Positions 1-8,727 of a stretch of 64,000 bases of DNA are shown in pieces. The notes under the pieces were generated by a model that had not been told where the DNA came from, made no database searches, and saw only the letters and a list, made by a program, of their open reading frames with translations. Source of the DNA: Paenibacillus brasilensis (GTDB taxonomy: Bacteria > Bacillota > Bacilli > Paenibacillales > Paenibacillaceae); contig NZ_CP045298.1 of assembly GCF_009363115.1 (NCBI RefSeq), forward strand, positions 1,890,001 to 1,954,000. Direction: 5' to 3'. Every line of letters begins with the position of its first letter. Position 1 is the first letter of the stretch. A program made the position numbers and the translations under genes.

Positions 1-107
1 TCTATGATTAGTACCTGTGATAAATTAAGCACAACACACGTTTCTTCCTTATTACTCCGAACAACATCTATGAAGCATTGATAACATCCAGAAAGGGAGA
101 ACCGCTC

Positions 108-437
108 GTGAATGTGAACATCCAATTCAAAAAAGGGGTGCTAGAACTGTGCGTTCTGGTTCTAATTGGTCGCAGGGACCGATATGGCTACGATTTGGCT
201 CAGGCCGTCTCCCGTCATATTGAAGTAGCCGAAGGAGCTTTATATCCACTGCTTCGCCGTTTGGTATCAGAGGGATACTGCACAACCTATTTACAGGAAT
301 CGGCTGAGGGACCTCCCCGCAAATATTATCGGCTGACCGATACAGGCAACCATTATACGATAATGCTTACACAGGAATGGAATGATTTTGTCCATCATGT
401 CGCAAGCCTATTGGAGGAAGGAATTCCCGATGAATAG
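108..437 (+). CDS. PadR-family transcriptional regulator
   Basis: Small winged-helix repressor of the PadR type, about 109 residues. The sequence shows the family's typical order: a hydrophobic first helix, the RYGYDLA segment, then GALYPLLRRL and a wing with PPRKYYRLTDTG. The start is placed at GTG 108 because a purine-rich ribosome binding site (91-100) lies 7 bases upstream; an in-frame TTG at 78 has none. PadR proteins usually repress genes for membrane or stress proteins. The next reading frame (from 430) overlaps its end and looks like the remains of the HAAS/DUF1700 membrane protein that often follows a PadR gene, so this regulator may have lost its normal partner. Confidence 0.9.
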   Translation: MNVNIQFKKGVLELCVLVLIGRRDRYGYDLAQAVSRHIEVAEGALYPLLRRLVSEGYCTTYLQESAEGPPRKYYRLTDTGNHYTIMLTQEWNDFVHHVASLLEEGIPDE

Positions 438-615
438 AGAACAGTTTCTTATAAGTGAGACCAAGAATTACCAAGAGACAGGCAATCCCGCTACTGTTTC
501 TCAATTTGTTAATCTCCATCCCGATTCTAGCCACTCTGTGGGTGATATGGGCTTCGTTGGCCTCAGTATCGGTTAGCTTCGTTGCTGCTCCCCAGAGTAC
601 GTTACCTTCTTCCTC
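430..615 (+). pseudogene. Remnant of a HAAS/DUF1700-type membrane protein
   Basis: ATG 430 overlaps the PadR stop codon and encodes a HAAS-like beginning (MNREQFL), but the frame soon loses similarity. A second frame (about 476-590) encodes one hydrophobic segment, FLNLLISIPILATLWVIWAS, of the kind found in DUF1700 proteins. The middle of the protein is missing and a frameshift joins the two parts. Gene order (PadR then HAAS) is a known arrangement; the identity is inferred from that plus the two fragments. Confidence 0.45.
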
Positions 616-708
616 AGTGGAGGCGAAATTTGGTTCGAGGAACTTAAAATTGTATAATGTAACCATGTGCTCATATGTACACACCGTTATTTATAAGGAG
701 GAGACTGG

Positions 709-1428
709 ATGGAACTTAAAAATAAAACAGCTATTATTACAGGGGCCAGCAAAGGAATTGGCAAAGCAATTGCCGAAACCCTGGCCAGGGAAGGCGTTAA
801 TCTGGGTTTAATTTCACGCACATTGACTGACCTGCAAAAATTGCAGGATTCGCTAGAAAGTACATACGGCGTGAAGGTGGTGAGCGCGGTTGCAGATATA
901 TCGGATCGCACACAGGCTGCCGCCGCTGTAGCATCGCTGGAGTACGAGCTGGGCGCTGTCGATATTTTGATCAACAACGCAGGAATTGCTACCTTCGGTA
1001 CAGTCGTAGATATGGACCCTGAAGAGTGGGAACGTATTATTCGTGTCAATTTGTTGGGGACCTATTATGTTACACACGCGGCTCTCCCAAGCATGCTGGC
1101 ACAACAGAGCGGAAATATCATTAACATTTCCTCTACAGCAGGGGAACGGGGCTTTGCGACAGGCTCGGCATATTGCGCATCCAAGTTTGCTTTGATGGGC
1201 TTCACGGAAGCACTGATGCAGGAAGTTCGCAAATCCAACATTCGCGTTACCGCGCTAACCCCAAGCACCGTCAATACAGAACTGGCGGCAAACGCAGGCT
1301 TGCCTATTGGCGACGAGGATCGCATGCTTCAGCCGCAGGATTTGGCTGATTTAACTTTGGCCGCATTGAAGCTGCCTCCTCGTGTTCAATTAAAAGTAGC
1401 CGGTATTTGGACAACCAACCCACAATAA
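709..1428 (+). CDS. Short-chain dehydrogenase/reductase (FabG-like)
   Basis: Classical SDR of 239 residues, a cytoplasmic NAD(P)-dependent oxidoreductase. Visible motifs are the nucleotide-binding TGASKGIG (11-18), NNAG (89-92), the catalytic serine around 141-142, and YCASK with Tyr155 and Lys159. A strong AAGGAGGAG (695-703) precedes ATG 709. A hairpin terminator follows at once, so the gene is probably monocistronic. The family includes 3-oxoacyl-ACP reductases and many reductases of unknown substrate; nothing here fixes the substrate. Confidence 0.9.
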   Translation: MELKNKTAIITGASKGIGKAIAETLAREGVNLGLISRTLTDLQKLQDSLESTYGVKVVSAVADISDRTQAAAAVASLEYELGAVDILINNAGIATFGTVVDMDPEEWERIIRVNLLGTYYVTHAALPSMLAQQSGNIINISSTAGERGFATGSAYCASKFALMGFTEALMQEVRKSNIRVTALTPSTVNTELAANAGLPIGDEDRMLQPQDLADLTLAALKLPPRVQLKVAGIWTTNPQ

Positions 1429-1463
1429 TTTGACACGACATCTTAGATTCATTGGCTGTATCA

Positions 1464-1500
1464 TGCTCCGGTAAGCGTAACTGCAAGCCGGAGCTTTTTT
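1464..1500 (+). terminator. Intrinsic terminator after the SDR gene
   Basis: Seven-base stem GCTCCGG/CCGGAGC followed by a run of six T on the plus strand, 36 bases after the SDR stop codon. Confidence 0.85.
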
Positions 1501-1607
1501 GGCATAGTTTACTAAAGCAGAACATAATATGAGCGCTTTGTACTTCCAGCATACATAACATACAACTTTCGCAACCATAAGCGCATTTCATGGAAGGGGA
1601 AAAAATG

Positions 1608-2045
1608 ATGAAAAACACTGGAATGACACGACCTTTAGATCATTTGGGCCGTATTGTGCTGCCCAAGGAGCTACGCAATTCCATGAATATTAATATTGGT
1701 GATGCCCTCGATTTTTTTATTACTCCAGAGGGCTTGATGATTCGCAAATATACGGGGGTTTCTTGTTATTTTTGTAGCGCCGTAGATCACTTAAGCTATT
1801 TTAGAGACCATCTGATATGTAAAGACTGTATTGAATCCCTGAAGAGCGGCAACCCTTCCAGTCATTCGAATGAAGCCCGTCCTGCCCCGCCCAAGAAAAG
1901 AAGGAGTTACAGAAGTCAGAATGAACTCCTGAACAAATTAAAAAAGCTCATGCAGGAGCATCCTAATGTATCTCAAAAAGAATTAGCTGAAATGCTCGAA
2001 CTGTCTCAGGGGCGTGTGTCACAGCTTAAAAAGCTTTTGTCTTGA
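1608..2045 (+). CDS. AbrB-like regulator with zinc-type cysteines and C-terminal HTH
   Basis: About 145 residues. The first 50 residues match the AbrB/SpoVT swapped-hairpin DNA-binding fold (LDHLGRIVLPKELR, then IGDALDFF). Next come two CxxC pairs (CYFC and CKDC, 14 residues apart), which could bind zinc. After a proline/lysine-rich linker, the last 35 residues form a helix-turn-helix (NVSQKELAEMLELSQGRVSQ). B. subtilis AbrB is about 94 residues, so the C-terminal HTH is an addition. The start is ATG 1608 (or ATG 1605) because GGAAGGGGA lies just upstream; ATG 1590 would lie before that site. It may be a transition-state regulator, but the paired DNA-binding units are unusual. Confidence 0.8.
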   Translation: MKNTGMTRPLDHLGRIVLPKELRNSMNINIGDALDFFITPEGLMIRKYTGVSCYFCSAVDHLSYFRDHLICKDCIESLKSGNPSSHSNEARPAPPKKRRSYRSQNELLNKLKKLMQEHPNVSQKELAEMLELSQGRVSQLKKLLS

Positions 2046-2081
2046 ATCTCTCCAATCGCCCCCTGCTTGATCTTGCGACAC

Positions 2082-2103
2082 AAAAAAAGAGCCTATCAGC
2101 TCT
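2082..2103 (-). terminator. Short hairpin with T-run (minus strand)
   Basis: AGAGC/GCTCT stem followed on the minus strand by seven T, 16 bases past the stop of the HExxH gene. The stem is only five base pairs, so it is a weak call. Confidence 0.5.
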
Positions 2104-2118
2104 AGTGGGTGATCATTC

Positions 2119-2637
2119 CTATGCAATGTCAAATTGCTCTATGTCAGATTGCTCTATAACCGGGACCCGATAGGCCAGCAAGGACTCGTCTATAACGGCA
2201 GATATAAACTTTGCTTCTATTTCAGGCACCAGTCTGAGCGCATAATTCCATGCATTTTCTTCAATTTGCAGCGCAAGCTGTTGCCGGGTCCCTATCTCAC
2301 TCTCTTGCTCCAACGCATCGGAGAGCCTCACTAGCTCAGCATCAGCTGCGTGTCCTATCTCATGGGCAAGCACAACCGTAAAATATTCCTCGACTCGTTC
2401 AACGCTGCCGAACATCTGCAAACATTGGGTTTCAATAACGTCCGTATACATCGTAATGGCATGAGCATTCAGAGCATACTTGCCGCCGATCAGTCGTCCG
2501 CCTGGAAAACGCTTCTCCAGCTTGACCGTCACACCTATATCAGCTCGTTCCAAGAGCTCAGCGACTATGCGCTCTGCCTGATTTTTCTCCAACTTTGCTT
2601 CGCTCCTCAAACCAGTATATATAAAAGCTGAATTCAC
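2119..2637 (-). CDS. Putative zinc metallopeptidase-like protein (HEIGH motif)
   Basis: Unrecognised protein of up to 172 residues. The outstanding feature is AHEIGHAAD, an HExxH zinc-protease signature, followed about 35 residues later by EENAWNYA, whose glutamate could be the third ligand as in gluzincins. No signal peptide or membrane segment, so it should act in the cytoplasm. The longest frame starts at GTG 2637, but this has no ribosome binding site; TTG 2592 has GAGGAG 10 bases upstream and is a good alternative (157 residues). Substrate unknown; the metallopeptidase role is inferred from the motif. Confidence 0.65.
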   Translation of the reverse strand: MNSAFIYTGLRSEAKLEKNQAERIVAELLERADIGVTVKLEKRFPGGRLIGGKYALNAHAITMYTDVIETQCLQMFGSVERVEEYFTVVLAHEIGHAADAELVRLSDALEQESEIGTRQQLALQIEENAWNYALRLVPEIEAKFISAVIDESLLAYRVPVIEQSDIEQFDIA

Positions 2638-2713
2638 TACATACTTATGAAATAATGGATGTATTTATATCAATGACAGTACGATATTATACCTTTTTAC
2701 AAAGGAGAATACC

Positions 2714-2875
2714 ATGCCAGAAGATTATTACGTAGGCTGGGGAACACTCGCCCTCATTAATGCTGGTTTAGCACAGTCCAAAAATCGGAGTAGGCTTAAT
2801 TGGTTCCTGCTCTCACTGTTAATTGGGCCGCTAGCTACCCTGTTTATCGTTGTATGGGATGAACCTGAGCTCTAA
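2714..2875 (+). CDS. Small membrane protein, 53 residues
   Basis: Short gene starting at ATG 2714, six bases after AAAGGAG. The product begins MPEDYYVGWGTLALINAG, then has a basic stretch (KNRSRLNW) and one hydrophobic segment (FLLSLLIGPLATLFIVVW), ending in acidic residues. It looks like a one- or two-span membrane protein with a cytoplasmic basic loop, similar in style to other small phage or bacterial membrane proteins. It ends 15 bases from the 3' end of the NO synthase gene. Function unknown. Confidence 0.6.
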   Translation: MPEDYYVGWGTLALINAGLAQSKNRSRLNWFLLSLLIGPLATLFIVVWDEPEL

Positions 2876-2889
2876 TCCAGTTTATTCTT

Positions 2890-4047
2890 TTATCCAGAAT
2901 GGAAAGGGCAGCCTTGTGACTTCTGCTGTAGTACTGAATCTGTATCAGCTTGTCTTGGCAAATATGGCTTCTCTTGAACCCCGAAATTCGGCTTCACAAG
3001 CCGATTATCGTAGGAACTGTGAAAAATATGCGTTGTTGCTGGGGATAACGGCGGGATCAGCCATGTCCAATTGCCTGTCAGCGCGCGCCCAGCCTTGGCC
3101 TCCCTTTCCTCAAACAGCCGGAATTGGGCCGCTGCGGTATGATGGTCGACAATGCTGACTCCTGCTTTTTTAAAAGAATGGAGCACAGCAATATTCAATT
3201 CCACCAGCGCCCGATCACGCCATAGCGTTGTTTCGCTGGTAGTATCCAGCCCCATCAGCTCAGCCACCTGTGGAAGCATGTTATAACGGAAGGTATCCGC
3301 AAAATTGCGTGCACCGATTTCGGTTCCCATATACCAGCCGTTAAAGGGAGCCGCCGTATAGACGATACCGCCAATCTCCAGCGTCATGTCCGCAATCATT
3401 GGTACCGCATACCAACGCAATCCCAATGAAGCCAAGCTTGCAAGCTCCGGATGCTCGATGGGTACCTCCAGCACCAAATGCTTGGGAATCTCAAATAGCC
3501 TGGGAGGCTGTCCACCCGCTTCGACAATCAGCGGCAAAATATCAAAAGGTGTCATGGCTCCCTGCCATCCCATATCTCTACAAGCCTTGGTGAAATCCAC
3601 CGAGATCGGGTCCCCGATCACCCCTTCATCTGTTTCATAGCCTGCATAACGAATAAGCTGATGATTCCAGATGCGAATATTCGGCAATCCTGGCTTGGAG
3701 GCGCGGAATACAGTCAGCGTCGGCTTAATTTTACCGTCATTGGTCCCTATGCGTATATGCTCCAGTAGCTCGTTTACGACTTCATCTGCATCCGACGCGT
3801 AACGAGCATCCCTCACTAAAAGCTTGTCCCAAAATAAGCGACCGATACAACGATTGCTATTGCGCCAAGCCATGAGTGCCCCGTGCTCCAGCTCTTCGTA
3901 CGTATGATCATACATTCCAGTAGCCTCTATGTCGCGACGAATATGAAGAAGCCGGGCTGTCGCTTCATCGCGGCTTCGGCCCAGCTCCTCATAACATGTA
4001 TATATAAACTGCTCTGCTTCATGCAAAAGCTGTTGTTTCACTTCCAT
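2890..4047 (-). CDS. nos: Nitric-oxide synthase oxygenase
   Basis: Bacterial NO synthase, oxygenase domain only, 385 residues from ATG 4047. It oxidises arginine to citrulline and NO, taking electrons from host flavodoxins or similar reductases. Diagnostic motifs: AWRNSNRCIGR with the haem-ligand cysteine (about residue 67), the substrate pocket region FNGWYMGTEIGARN with its arginine-binding glutamate, and the C-terminal NWTWLIPPLSP block. Length fits the family (360-390). The track start 4056 is a GTG three codons earlier; ATG 4047 is better placed relative to the GGGATGGGG element. In Bacillus, bacterial NO protects against oxidative stress and some antibiotics; the neighbouring Dps gene is in keeping with an oxidative-stress theme. 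Confidence 0.95.
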   Translation of the reverse strand: MEVKQQLLHEAEQFIYTCYEELGRSRDEATARLLHIRRDIEATGMYDHTYEELEHGALMAWRNSNRCIGRLFWDKLLVRDARYASDADEVVNELLEHIRIGTNDGKIKPTLTVFRASKPGLPNIRIWNHQLIRYAGYETDEGVIGDPISVDFTKACRDMGWQGAMTPFDILPLIVEAGGQPPRLFEIPKHLVLEVPIEHPELASLASLGLRWYAVPMIADMTLEIGGIVYTAAPFNGWYMGTEIGARNFADTFRYNMLPQVAELMGLDTTSETTLWRDRALVELNIAVLHSFKKAGVSIVDHHTAAAQFRLFEEREAKAGRALTGNWTWLIPPLSPATTHIFHSSYDNRLVKPNFGVQEKPYLPRQADTDSVLQQKSQGCPFHSG

Positions 4048-4198
4048 AACACACACCCCATCCCGGTAGCTCTATTACTTATGAGCCTCGTGGTCTACCA
4101 CGCCTTCTCGTCATTATACTCCAGTGGCAGACTGGAACCAACGGGATGTATGTCTTGTTCACCTGATCTCCATATCCATGGAAATCTATCCCAAATCC

Positions 4199-4678
4199 TT
4201 ATCCCAAATAAGCACTGAGCATCCAGATATGTTTATCCATCGCTTCTCTCAAACCATTAAGAAGATCCTCTGTTGCTTTATCATGTGCTGCATCCGCTGC
4301 TTCCATGCCGTTAGCCAGTTCAACAGTAATGGTTTTGAAATCAGCTACAACGGACTTCACCATATCCTCGGCTGTTTGCTCACCTGCTGATTCCTGAATG
4401 GCCGACAGTTGCAAATGCTCCTTCAAGGTAGCAGCCGGACGGCCACCAATGGCCAGCAGACGCTCAGCAATCGTATCCAGATTAGCTGTCGCTTCATTAT
4501 AAAGCTCCTCAAATTTGGCATGCAGCGTGAAGAACTTAGGACCTTTTACGTACCAGTGGAAATAATGCAGCTTCGTATACAACACAGACCAGGTAGCTAC
4601 CTGACGATTCAAAGCCTTATGCAATTCTTGAATAACCTCTTGTGTAGGTTGCCCATTCGTATGGTTTAATGTACTCAT
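4199..4678 (-). CDS. dps: Dps-family ferritin-like DNA-protection protein
   Basis: 159-residue Dps/MrgA-type mini-ferritin that stores iron by oxidising Fe(II) with peroxide, usually as a dodecamer. The ferroxidase signature is visible: LHYFHWYVKG (His41), FFTLHAKFEELYNE (His53 with the following acidic residues) and a downstream Asp/Glu set. Length fits the family. The upstream region holds a good sigma-A promoter and a 7-1-7 palindrome of PerR type, so peroxide induction is likely. Confidence 0.93.
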   Translation of the reverse strand: MSTLNHTNGQPTQEVIQELHKALNRQVATWSVLYTKLHYFHWYVKGPKFFTLHAKFEELYNEATANLDTIAERLLAIGGRPAATLKEHLQLSAIQESAGEQTAEDMVKSVVADFKTITVELANGMEAADAAHDKATEDLLNGLREAMDKHIWMLSAYLG

Positions 4679-4797
4679 GTTAAAATCCCCTCTCCGTCAT
4701 TCATAATATGGTTGGTGTAAAGCTGGATGCTCGTTATCAGTAGTGTCTGATTTTCTTCTAAATCCAATGCGTGAATCCAATAATTATTTAGTAATTA

Positions 4798-4853
4798 ATT
4801 TAGACTTAATCTAAATCCTGTTTTAATTATAACACTATGACGATGTTTTTCAA
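4798..4853 (-). promoter_or_regulatory. dps promoter with PerR/Fur-like 7-1-7 operator
   Basis: Minus-strand -35 TTGAAA (4853-4848), 16-base spacer, -10 TATAAT (4831-4826). About 11 bases downstream of the -10 box is a palindrome, ATTTAGA-CTTAA-TCTAAAT (4798-4816). Read as 7-1-7 it is TTAGATT-A-AGTCTAA on the minus strand, one mismatch from perfect symmetry and close to PerR boxes. PerR control of dps/mrgA is well established in B. subtilis; binding here is inference. Confidence 0.7.
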
Positions 4854-5062
4854 GTCTTTATTCAGTTTTAATCATGAAGATTATGTGAAGTTGCCAGTTC
4901 AGCCATTATCCCGCAAGCTGTATAACCTGTTGTACATAGGTTACATCAATAAGAGCAGGTTCCTACTTACCATGCAGGACAAATTGGCGTAATCGCCCTG
5001 CTAAACAGTTTCCCTGGCTCCGGCTTTTGAATTCATAGCCTAGCTTTTTGCCTCAATTACGA

Positions 5063-5096
5063 CAAAAAAAGAGCCAACACTCAAAGGGATCGGCTC
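5063..5096 (-). terminator. Intrinsic terminator of the purine operon
   Basis: AGAGCC/GGCTCT stem with seven T on the minus strand, directly after the adenine deaminase stop codon (5102). Confidence 0.8.
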
Positions 5097-5101
5097 TACT
5101 A

Positions 5102-6829
5102 TTATTCTGGCACTTCGGAAGGTTCAACGATCAAGGAAACAACCTTGCCCGCATTTACATCAATCAGGCCGTGATCGGTAATTTTCAAGGCCGGGCTGAC
5201 CGGCAAGGAATGAGTGCTCAGCGACATGATTGGATTGTAATGGCGATAGCCCAGTGACAACAAGGCTGAACGCAGCTCCTTCACATGGGCCGCAACCATT
5301 TCCAGCGGTCCTTCTGTTAAAATCCCGCCTACGGTTAACGGCAAATGGGACAGTACCTTGCCATTTTCAACTACACAAAAACCGCCTTGGCTGGAAAGAA
5401 CCGTATTCGCGGCCAATACCATATCCTGCTTGTTATGCCCTACGACCAGCAGGTTATGGTTATCGTGCGAATAGGTGGTTGCCACCGCCCCCCGTTTGAT
5501 CGTATCTCCCCCGATCAAACCGTAGGCACGATTGCCGTTCTTGCCATACCGCTCAAACGTAGCGATGAGTCCATGCTCGCCATGTTCCCATATCAACTCA
5601 CCCTGTTCCACTTGTGCAGATGCAATCCGTTCGCTTGTAAAGGTCGATCCATCCTTGACCATCATGACACGGCATTGATGTGTACCATCTGCTACATCCA
5701 TCTCTACCGTAAAATCCTGCTCCGTGAGCGGCTCCAGCTTAACACTTTGATAAAAGTGAGCAGGAAAGCTGCGTTGCATCAATTCCTGATGGTATTCCTC
5801 GAATTTATCAAATACCTTGTTCCCGTCCTTATAGACTTGATCCACATCAAACTGGCCAAGATCGGACAGCAATACAAAATCAGCTATTTTTCCCGGTGCA
5901 ATCGTTCCGCGATCATGCATACGCATTCGTGCCGCTGGAGTATAGGTAGCCGCATAAATGGCGTCCTCGGGCTTCATCCCCATGTGGATCGCTTTACTTA
6001 CAATATGGTTCAGATGTCCTCGCTCTACGAAGGAGTCTGGCATCACATCATCCGTTACGAAGCAAAAATGCTGTGCCACATTTTCCTGAATCAGGTAGTC
6101 CATCACCTCAGGGGTCATGGATTTTTCCTGAATCTCAATAAACATCCCGGCGGCCATCCGTTCCTTCATACCTTCAATGCTTTGATGCGTATGGTCTGAA
6201 CCAATTCCCGCATAGATTAACTGATGCAGGTCCAAGTCCAGCAGCTGTGGAGTATGACCTTCAATAATGAGCTCCGGGTAATGCTCACGAACATGTCGCA
6301 GGATGCGATTCGTCTTGCTTTCCGGGTCACGAATCACATCCACATAGTTCATAATTTCACCCAGGCAAATCATCTCGCCGGTTTGCAGCAGAGTATCAAT
6401 CTCAGGAATATCTATTTCGCCCCCTGAGGTTTCGAGAGGCGTTGCCGGGACAGAGCTTGGAATACCGTAGAACATATCTGCCACGCAATCCTTGCTGGCT
6501 TCCATCATTTCCTGAATTCCTTCCAGCCCAAAAACATTCGCCATTTCATGTGGCTCCGGTACAATCGTCGTCACACCGTTGCGAATGAGCCCATAGGAAA
6601 AAGTGGATGGTGTCACCATGGTACTTTCGATGTGCAAATGGATGTCAATCAGACCGGGAATCATATATTTCCCGTGCCCTTCCACAATTTCAGCAGCCTC
6701 GAATGATTCCAGACCACGCTGACCGATATACATAAACTTGCCGTCAAGTATAGCTACATTGCCTTCCTCGAACGTCTTGTAGTAACTGTTATACACCTTA
6801 ACTTGTAAAATCATTTTGTCTGCACGCAT
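5102..6829 (-). CDS. Adenine deaminase-type amidohydrolase
   Basis: 575-residue metal-dependent amidohydrolase resembling adenine deaminase (B. subtilis AdeC/YerA group), which converts adenine to hypoxanthine plus ammonia. Metal-site motifs visible: GLIDIHLHIEST near the N-terminus, EPHEMAN, HTPQLLDLDLH with SDHT, and the TDDVMPD aspartate; the second half carries the family's C-terminal domain. ATG 6829 is chosen because GAAGGAGAT lies 8 bases upstream; the longer frame to 6913 runs into the preceding ATPase gene. It is last in an operon with a nucleoside hydrolase and an ABC importer, which suits salvage of adenine released from nucleosides. Paralogues with other substrates exist, so the reaction is probable, not certain. 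Confidence 0.85.
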   Translation of the reverse strand: MRADKMILQVKVYNSYYKTFEEGNVAILDGKFMYIGQRGLESFEAAEIVEGHGKYMIPGLIDIHLHIESTMVTPSTFSYGLIRNGVTTIVPEPHEMANVFGLEGIQEMMEASKDCVADMFYGIPSSVPATPLETSGGEIDIPEIDTLLQTGEMICLGEIMNYVDVIRDPESKTNRILRHVREHYPELIIEGHTPQLLDLDLHQLIYAGIGSDHTHQSIEGMKERMAAGMFIEIQEKSMTPEVMDYLIQENVAQHFCFVTDDVMPDSFVERGHLNHIVSKAIHMGMKPEDAIYAATYTPAARMRMHDRGTIAPGKIADFVLLSDLGQFDVDQVYKDGNKVFDKFEEYHQELMQRSFPAHFYQSVKLEPLTEQDFTVEMDVADGTHQCRVMMVKDGSTFTSERIASAQVEQGELIWEHGEHGLIATFERYGKNGNRAYGLIGGDTIKRGAVATTYSHDNHNLLVVGHNKQDMVLAANTVLSSQGGFCVVENGKVLSHLPLTVGGILTEGPLEMVAAHVKELRSALLSLGYRHYNPIMSLSTHSLPVSPALKITDHGLIDVNAGKVVSLIVEPSEVPE

Positions 6830-6857
6830 GATGTATCTCCTTCGTCGAACCCGCTGA

Positions 6858-7916
6858 TTATTGGACCAGCACCATTTTATCTGCCGGAAAATGCAGAGTA
6901 ACCCGTTGACCACTGAGGTAAGGCGTATCCATTTCCTGATTGGCGGTAAAGCTTCCCTTCGCCGTTTCTACTACATATTGATAGCTACGCCCCAGATACG
7001 TACTCACCTTAATGATACCGGGAAGCTCATTTCCCCCTGTCTCGTTGCCTTCCGTACGAATGACCAAATCATCCGGGCGAATAGCGCCTTGACGAGCACC
7101 CGGCTGAACTGTCCCTTGATTACGGGCTACGCTGAATGCCAGATCGCCTGTACGGAGTTGAATATGTTCCTTTTCTTCAGTACGTTCGTCAAAAGTCAGG
7201 AAATTATTAAACCCGATAAAACGGGCAACGAATTCAGTCGTTGGGTATTTAAAAATGGTCGATGGCGCATCCAATTGCTCAATATTCCCCTTATTCATAA
7301 TCGCAACCTGATCAGAAATCGAAAAACATTCCTCCTGATCGTGCGATACATACATGGTAGTGATCCCTAATTCCTGTTGAATACGTCGGATTTCCACACG
7401 CATATTCATACGCAGATTAGCGTCCAGGTTACTCAGCGGTTCGTCAAACAGCAGCAGATCAGGTTCAATCACGAGTGCGCGGGCAATCGCGACACGTTGA
7501 CGTTGCCCTCCTGATAATTCACCGGGGAAACGCTTTTCAAAGCCCCGCAGACTAACCGTATCCAGCATATTCATCACACGGCGTTTAACATCATCTTCCT
7601 TAACCTTGCGTAAACGCAGACCAAAGGCAACATTATCAAAAACAGATAGATGCGGGAAGAGTGCATAGCTTTGGAATACAAAACCGAAATTCCGTTTGTT
7701 GACCGGAAGCCGGGTATAATCCTTATCACCAAACAAAAAAGTTCCTTGTTTGGCTTCGAGAAATCCTGCAATGAGACGCAGCGTGGTCGTTTTGCCACAA
7801 CCACTCGGTCCGAGTAACGAAAGCAGTTGCCCCCGTTCGAGCTGCAAATCGAAATCCTGCAAGATCAGTTGGTTGTCGTAAGCGACCGATACGCGATCCA
7901 GAGTAAGAAGTGCCAT
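6858..7916 (-). CDS. ABC importer ATP-binding protein (PotA-type)
   Basis: 352-residue ATPase of the polyamine/iron/sulfate importer class (COG3842). Walker A GPSGCGKTT (36-44), Q-loop FQSYALFPHL (81-90), signature LSGGQRQR (134-141), Walker B LLLFDEP (154-160), H-loop in TTMYVSHDQEE, and a C-terminal TOBE-like regulatory domain. It would energise the two permeases encoded just upstream. Spacing to the permease gene is 16 bases, with GGAGG before ATG 7916. Confidence 0.92.
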   Translation of the reverse strand: MALLTLDRVSVAYDNQLILQDFDLQLERGQLLSLLGPSGCGKTTTLRLIAGFLEAKQGTFLFGDKDYTRLPVNKRNFGFVFQSYALFPHLSVFDNVAFGLRLRKVKEDDVKRRVMNMLDTVSLRGFEKRFPGELSGGQRQRVAIARALVIEPDLLLFDEPLSNLDANLRMNMRVEIRRIQQELGITTMYVSHDQEECFSISDQVAIMNKGNIEQLDAPSTIFKYPTTEFVARFIGFNNFLTFDERTEEKEHIQLRTGDLAFSVARNQGTVQPGARQGAIRPDDLVIRTEGNETGGNELPGIIKVSTYLGRSYQYVVETAKGSFTANQEMDTPYLSGQRVTLHFPADKMVLVQ

Positions 7917-7932
7917 AAGGTTGAAGCCTCCA

Positions 7933-8727
7933 TTACCTTTTAGTGAAGTAAGACAATCCCATCAGTCGTTCGATCAAGAACATAAGGATACCGGTCAAAA
8001 TCATCAGCATAACCGAAATTGCTGCAATCGTCGGGTCAAAATAATTCTCGACGTAGGTCAGCATTTGAATAGGCAAGGTGCTAAAGCCCGGTCCTGTCAT
8101 GAAGACGGAAATGTCGACATTGTTGAATGATTCCAGAAAGGCAATCAGGATAGCCGCAATAATACCTGAACGGATGTTGGGCAGAACCACCTTGAAAAAG
8201 GTTTCCAGCCGTCCAGCTCCCAGGCTAAGTGCTGCTTCCTCAATCGCAAAATCAAAGTTAGACAAGCTGGATGCAATGACCCGTATAATGAACGGCAGCA
8301 TAATCACCGTATGTCCGATTAAAAGTCCAGCGTATACCGGCAAATGATACACAATAATCAGATAACGCAGCAGTGTAAAGCCAAGAACAATACCCGGTAT
8401 AAGCAACGGGGAGAGGAATAGAGCATTCAGCACGTCCTTCCCGCGAAATGAAAAACGACTAAGCGCATAAGCAGCAGGCATACCGATCAGTAGTGCCATG
8501 ATGTTACCCAACAAAGAGACGACAATCGACGTTTTGAATGTGGACATAAACAAGTCCACCTCAAAAATGTTCTCATACCAGCGCAAGGAAAAGCCCTGCG
8601 GCGGAAATTTTAATACCGTGCCCGGCTCGAAAGAAGTGACCGATATGATCAACAGCGGACCGAGCAGAAAGATGAAGACCAGCAGGCTGAAGAAGCCTAG
8701 TCCATAATGTTTCTCCCGCATATCCAC
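7933..8727 (-). CDS. ABC importer permease (PotC-type)
   Basis: 264-residue inner-membrane permease with about six hydrophobic spans. The cytoplasmic EAA loop is visible as EEAALSLGAGRLETFFKVVLPNI, shortened here to its core EEAALSLGAG. It starts directly at the stop codon of the other permease gene (GTG 8727; ATG 8721 is an equally possible start), indicating tight translational coupling. It forms the channel with the PotB-type partner. Confidence 0.9.
   Translation of the reverse strand: MDMREKHYGLGFFSLLVFIFLLGPLLIISVTSFEPGTVLKFPPQGFSLRWYENIFEVDLFMSTFKTSIVVSLLGNIMALLIGMPAAYALSRFSFRGKDVLNALFLSPLLIPGIVLGFTLLRYLIIVYHLPVYAGLLIGHTVIMLPFIIRVIASSLSNFDFAIEEAALSLGAGRLETFFKVVLPNIRSGIIAAILIAFLESFNNVDISVFMTGPGFSTLPIQMLTYVENYFDPTIAAISVMLMILTGILMFLIERLMGLSYFTKR

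Noticed and set aside
4837..4995. 52-codon plus-strand frame in the dps upstream region
   Set aside because: No ribosome binding site, and it overlaps the dps promoter and operator on the other strand.
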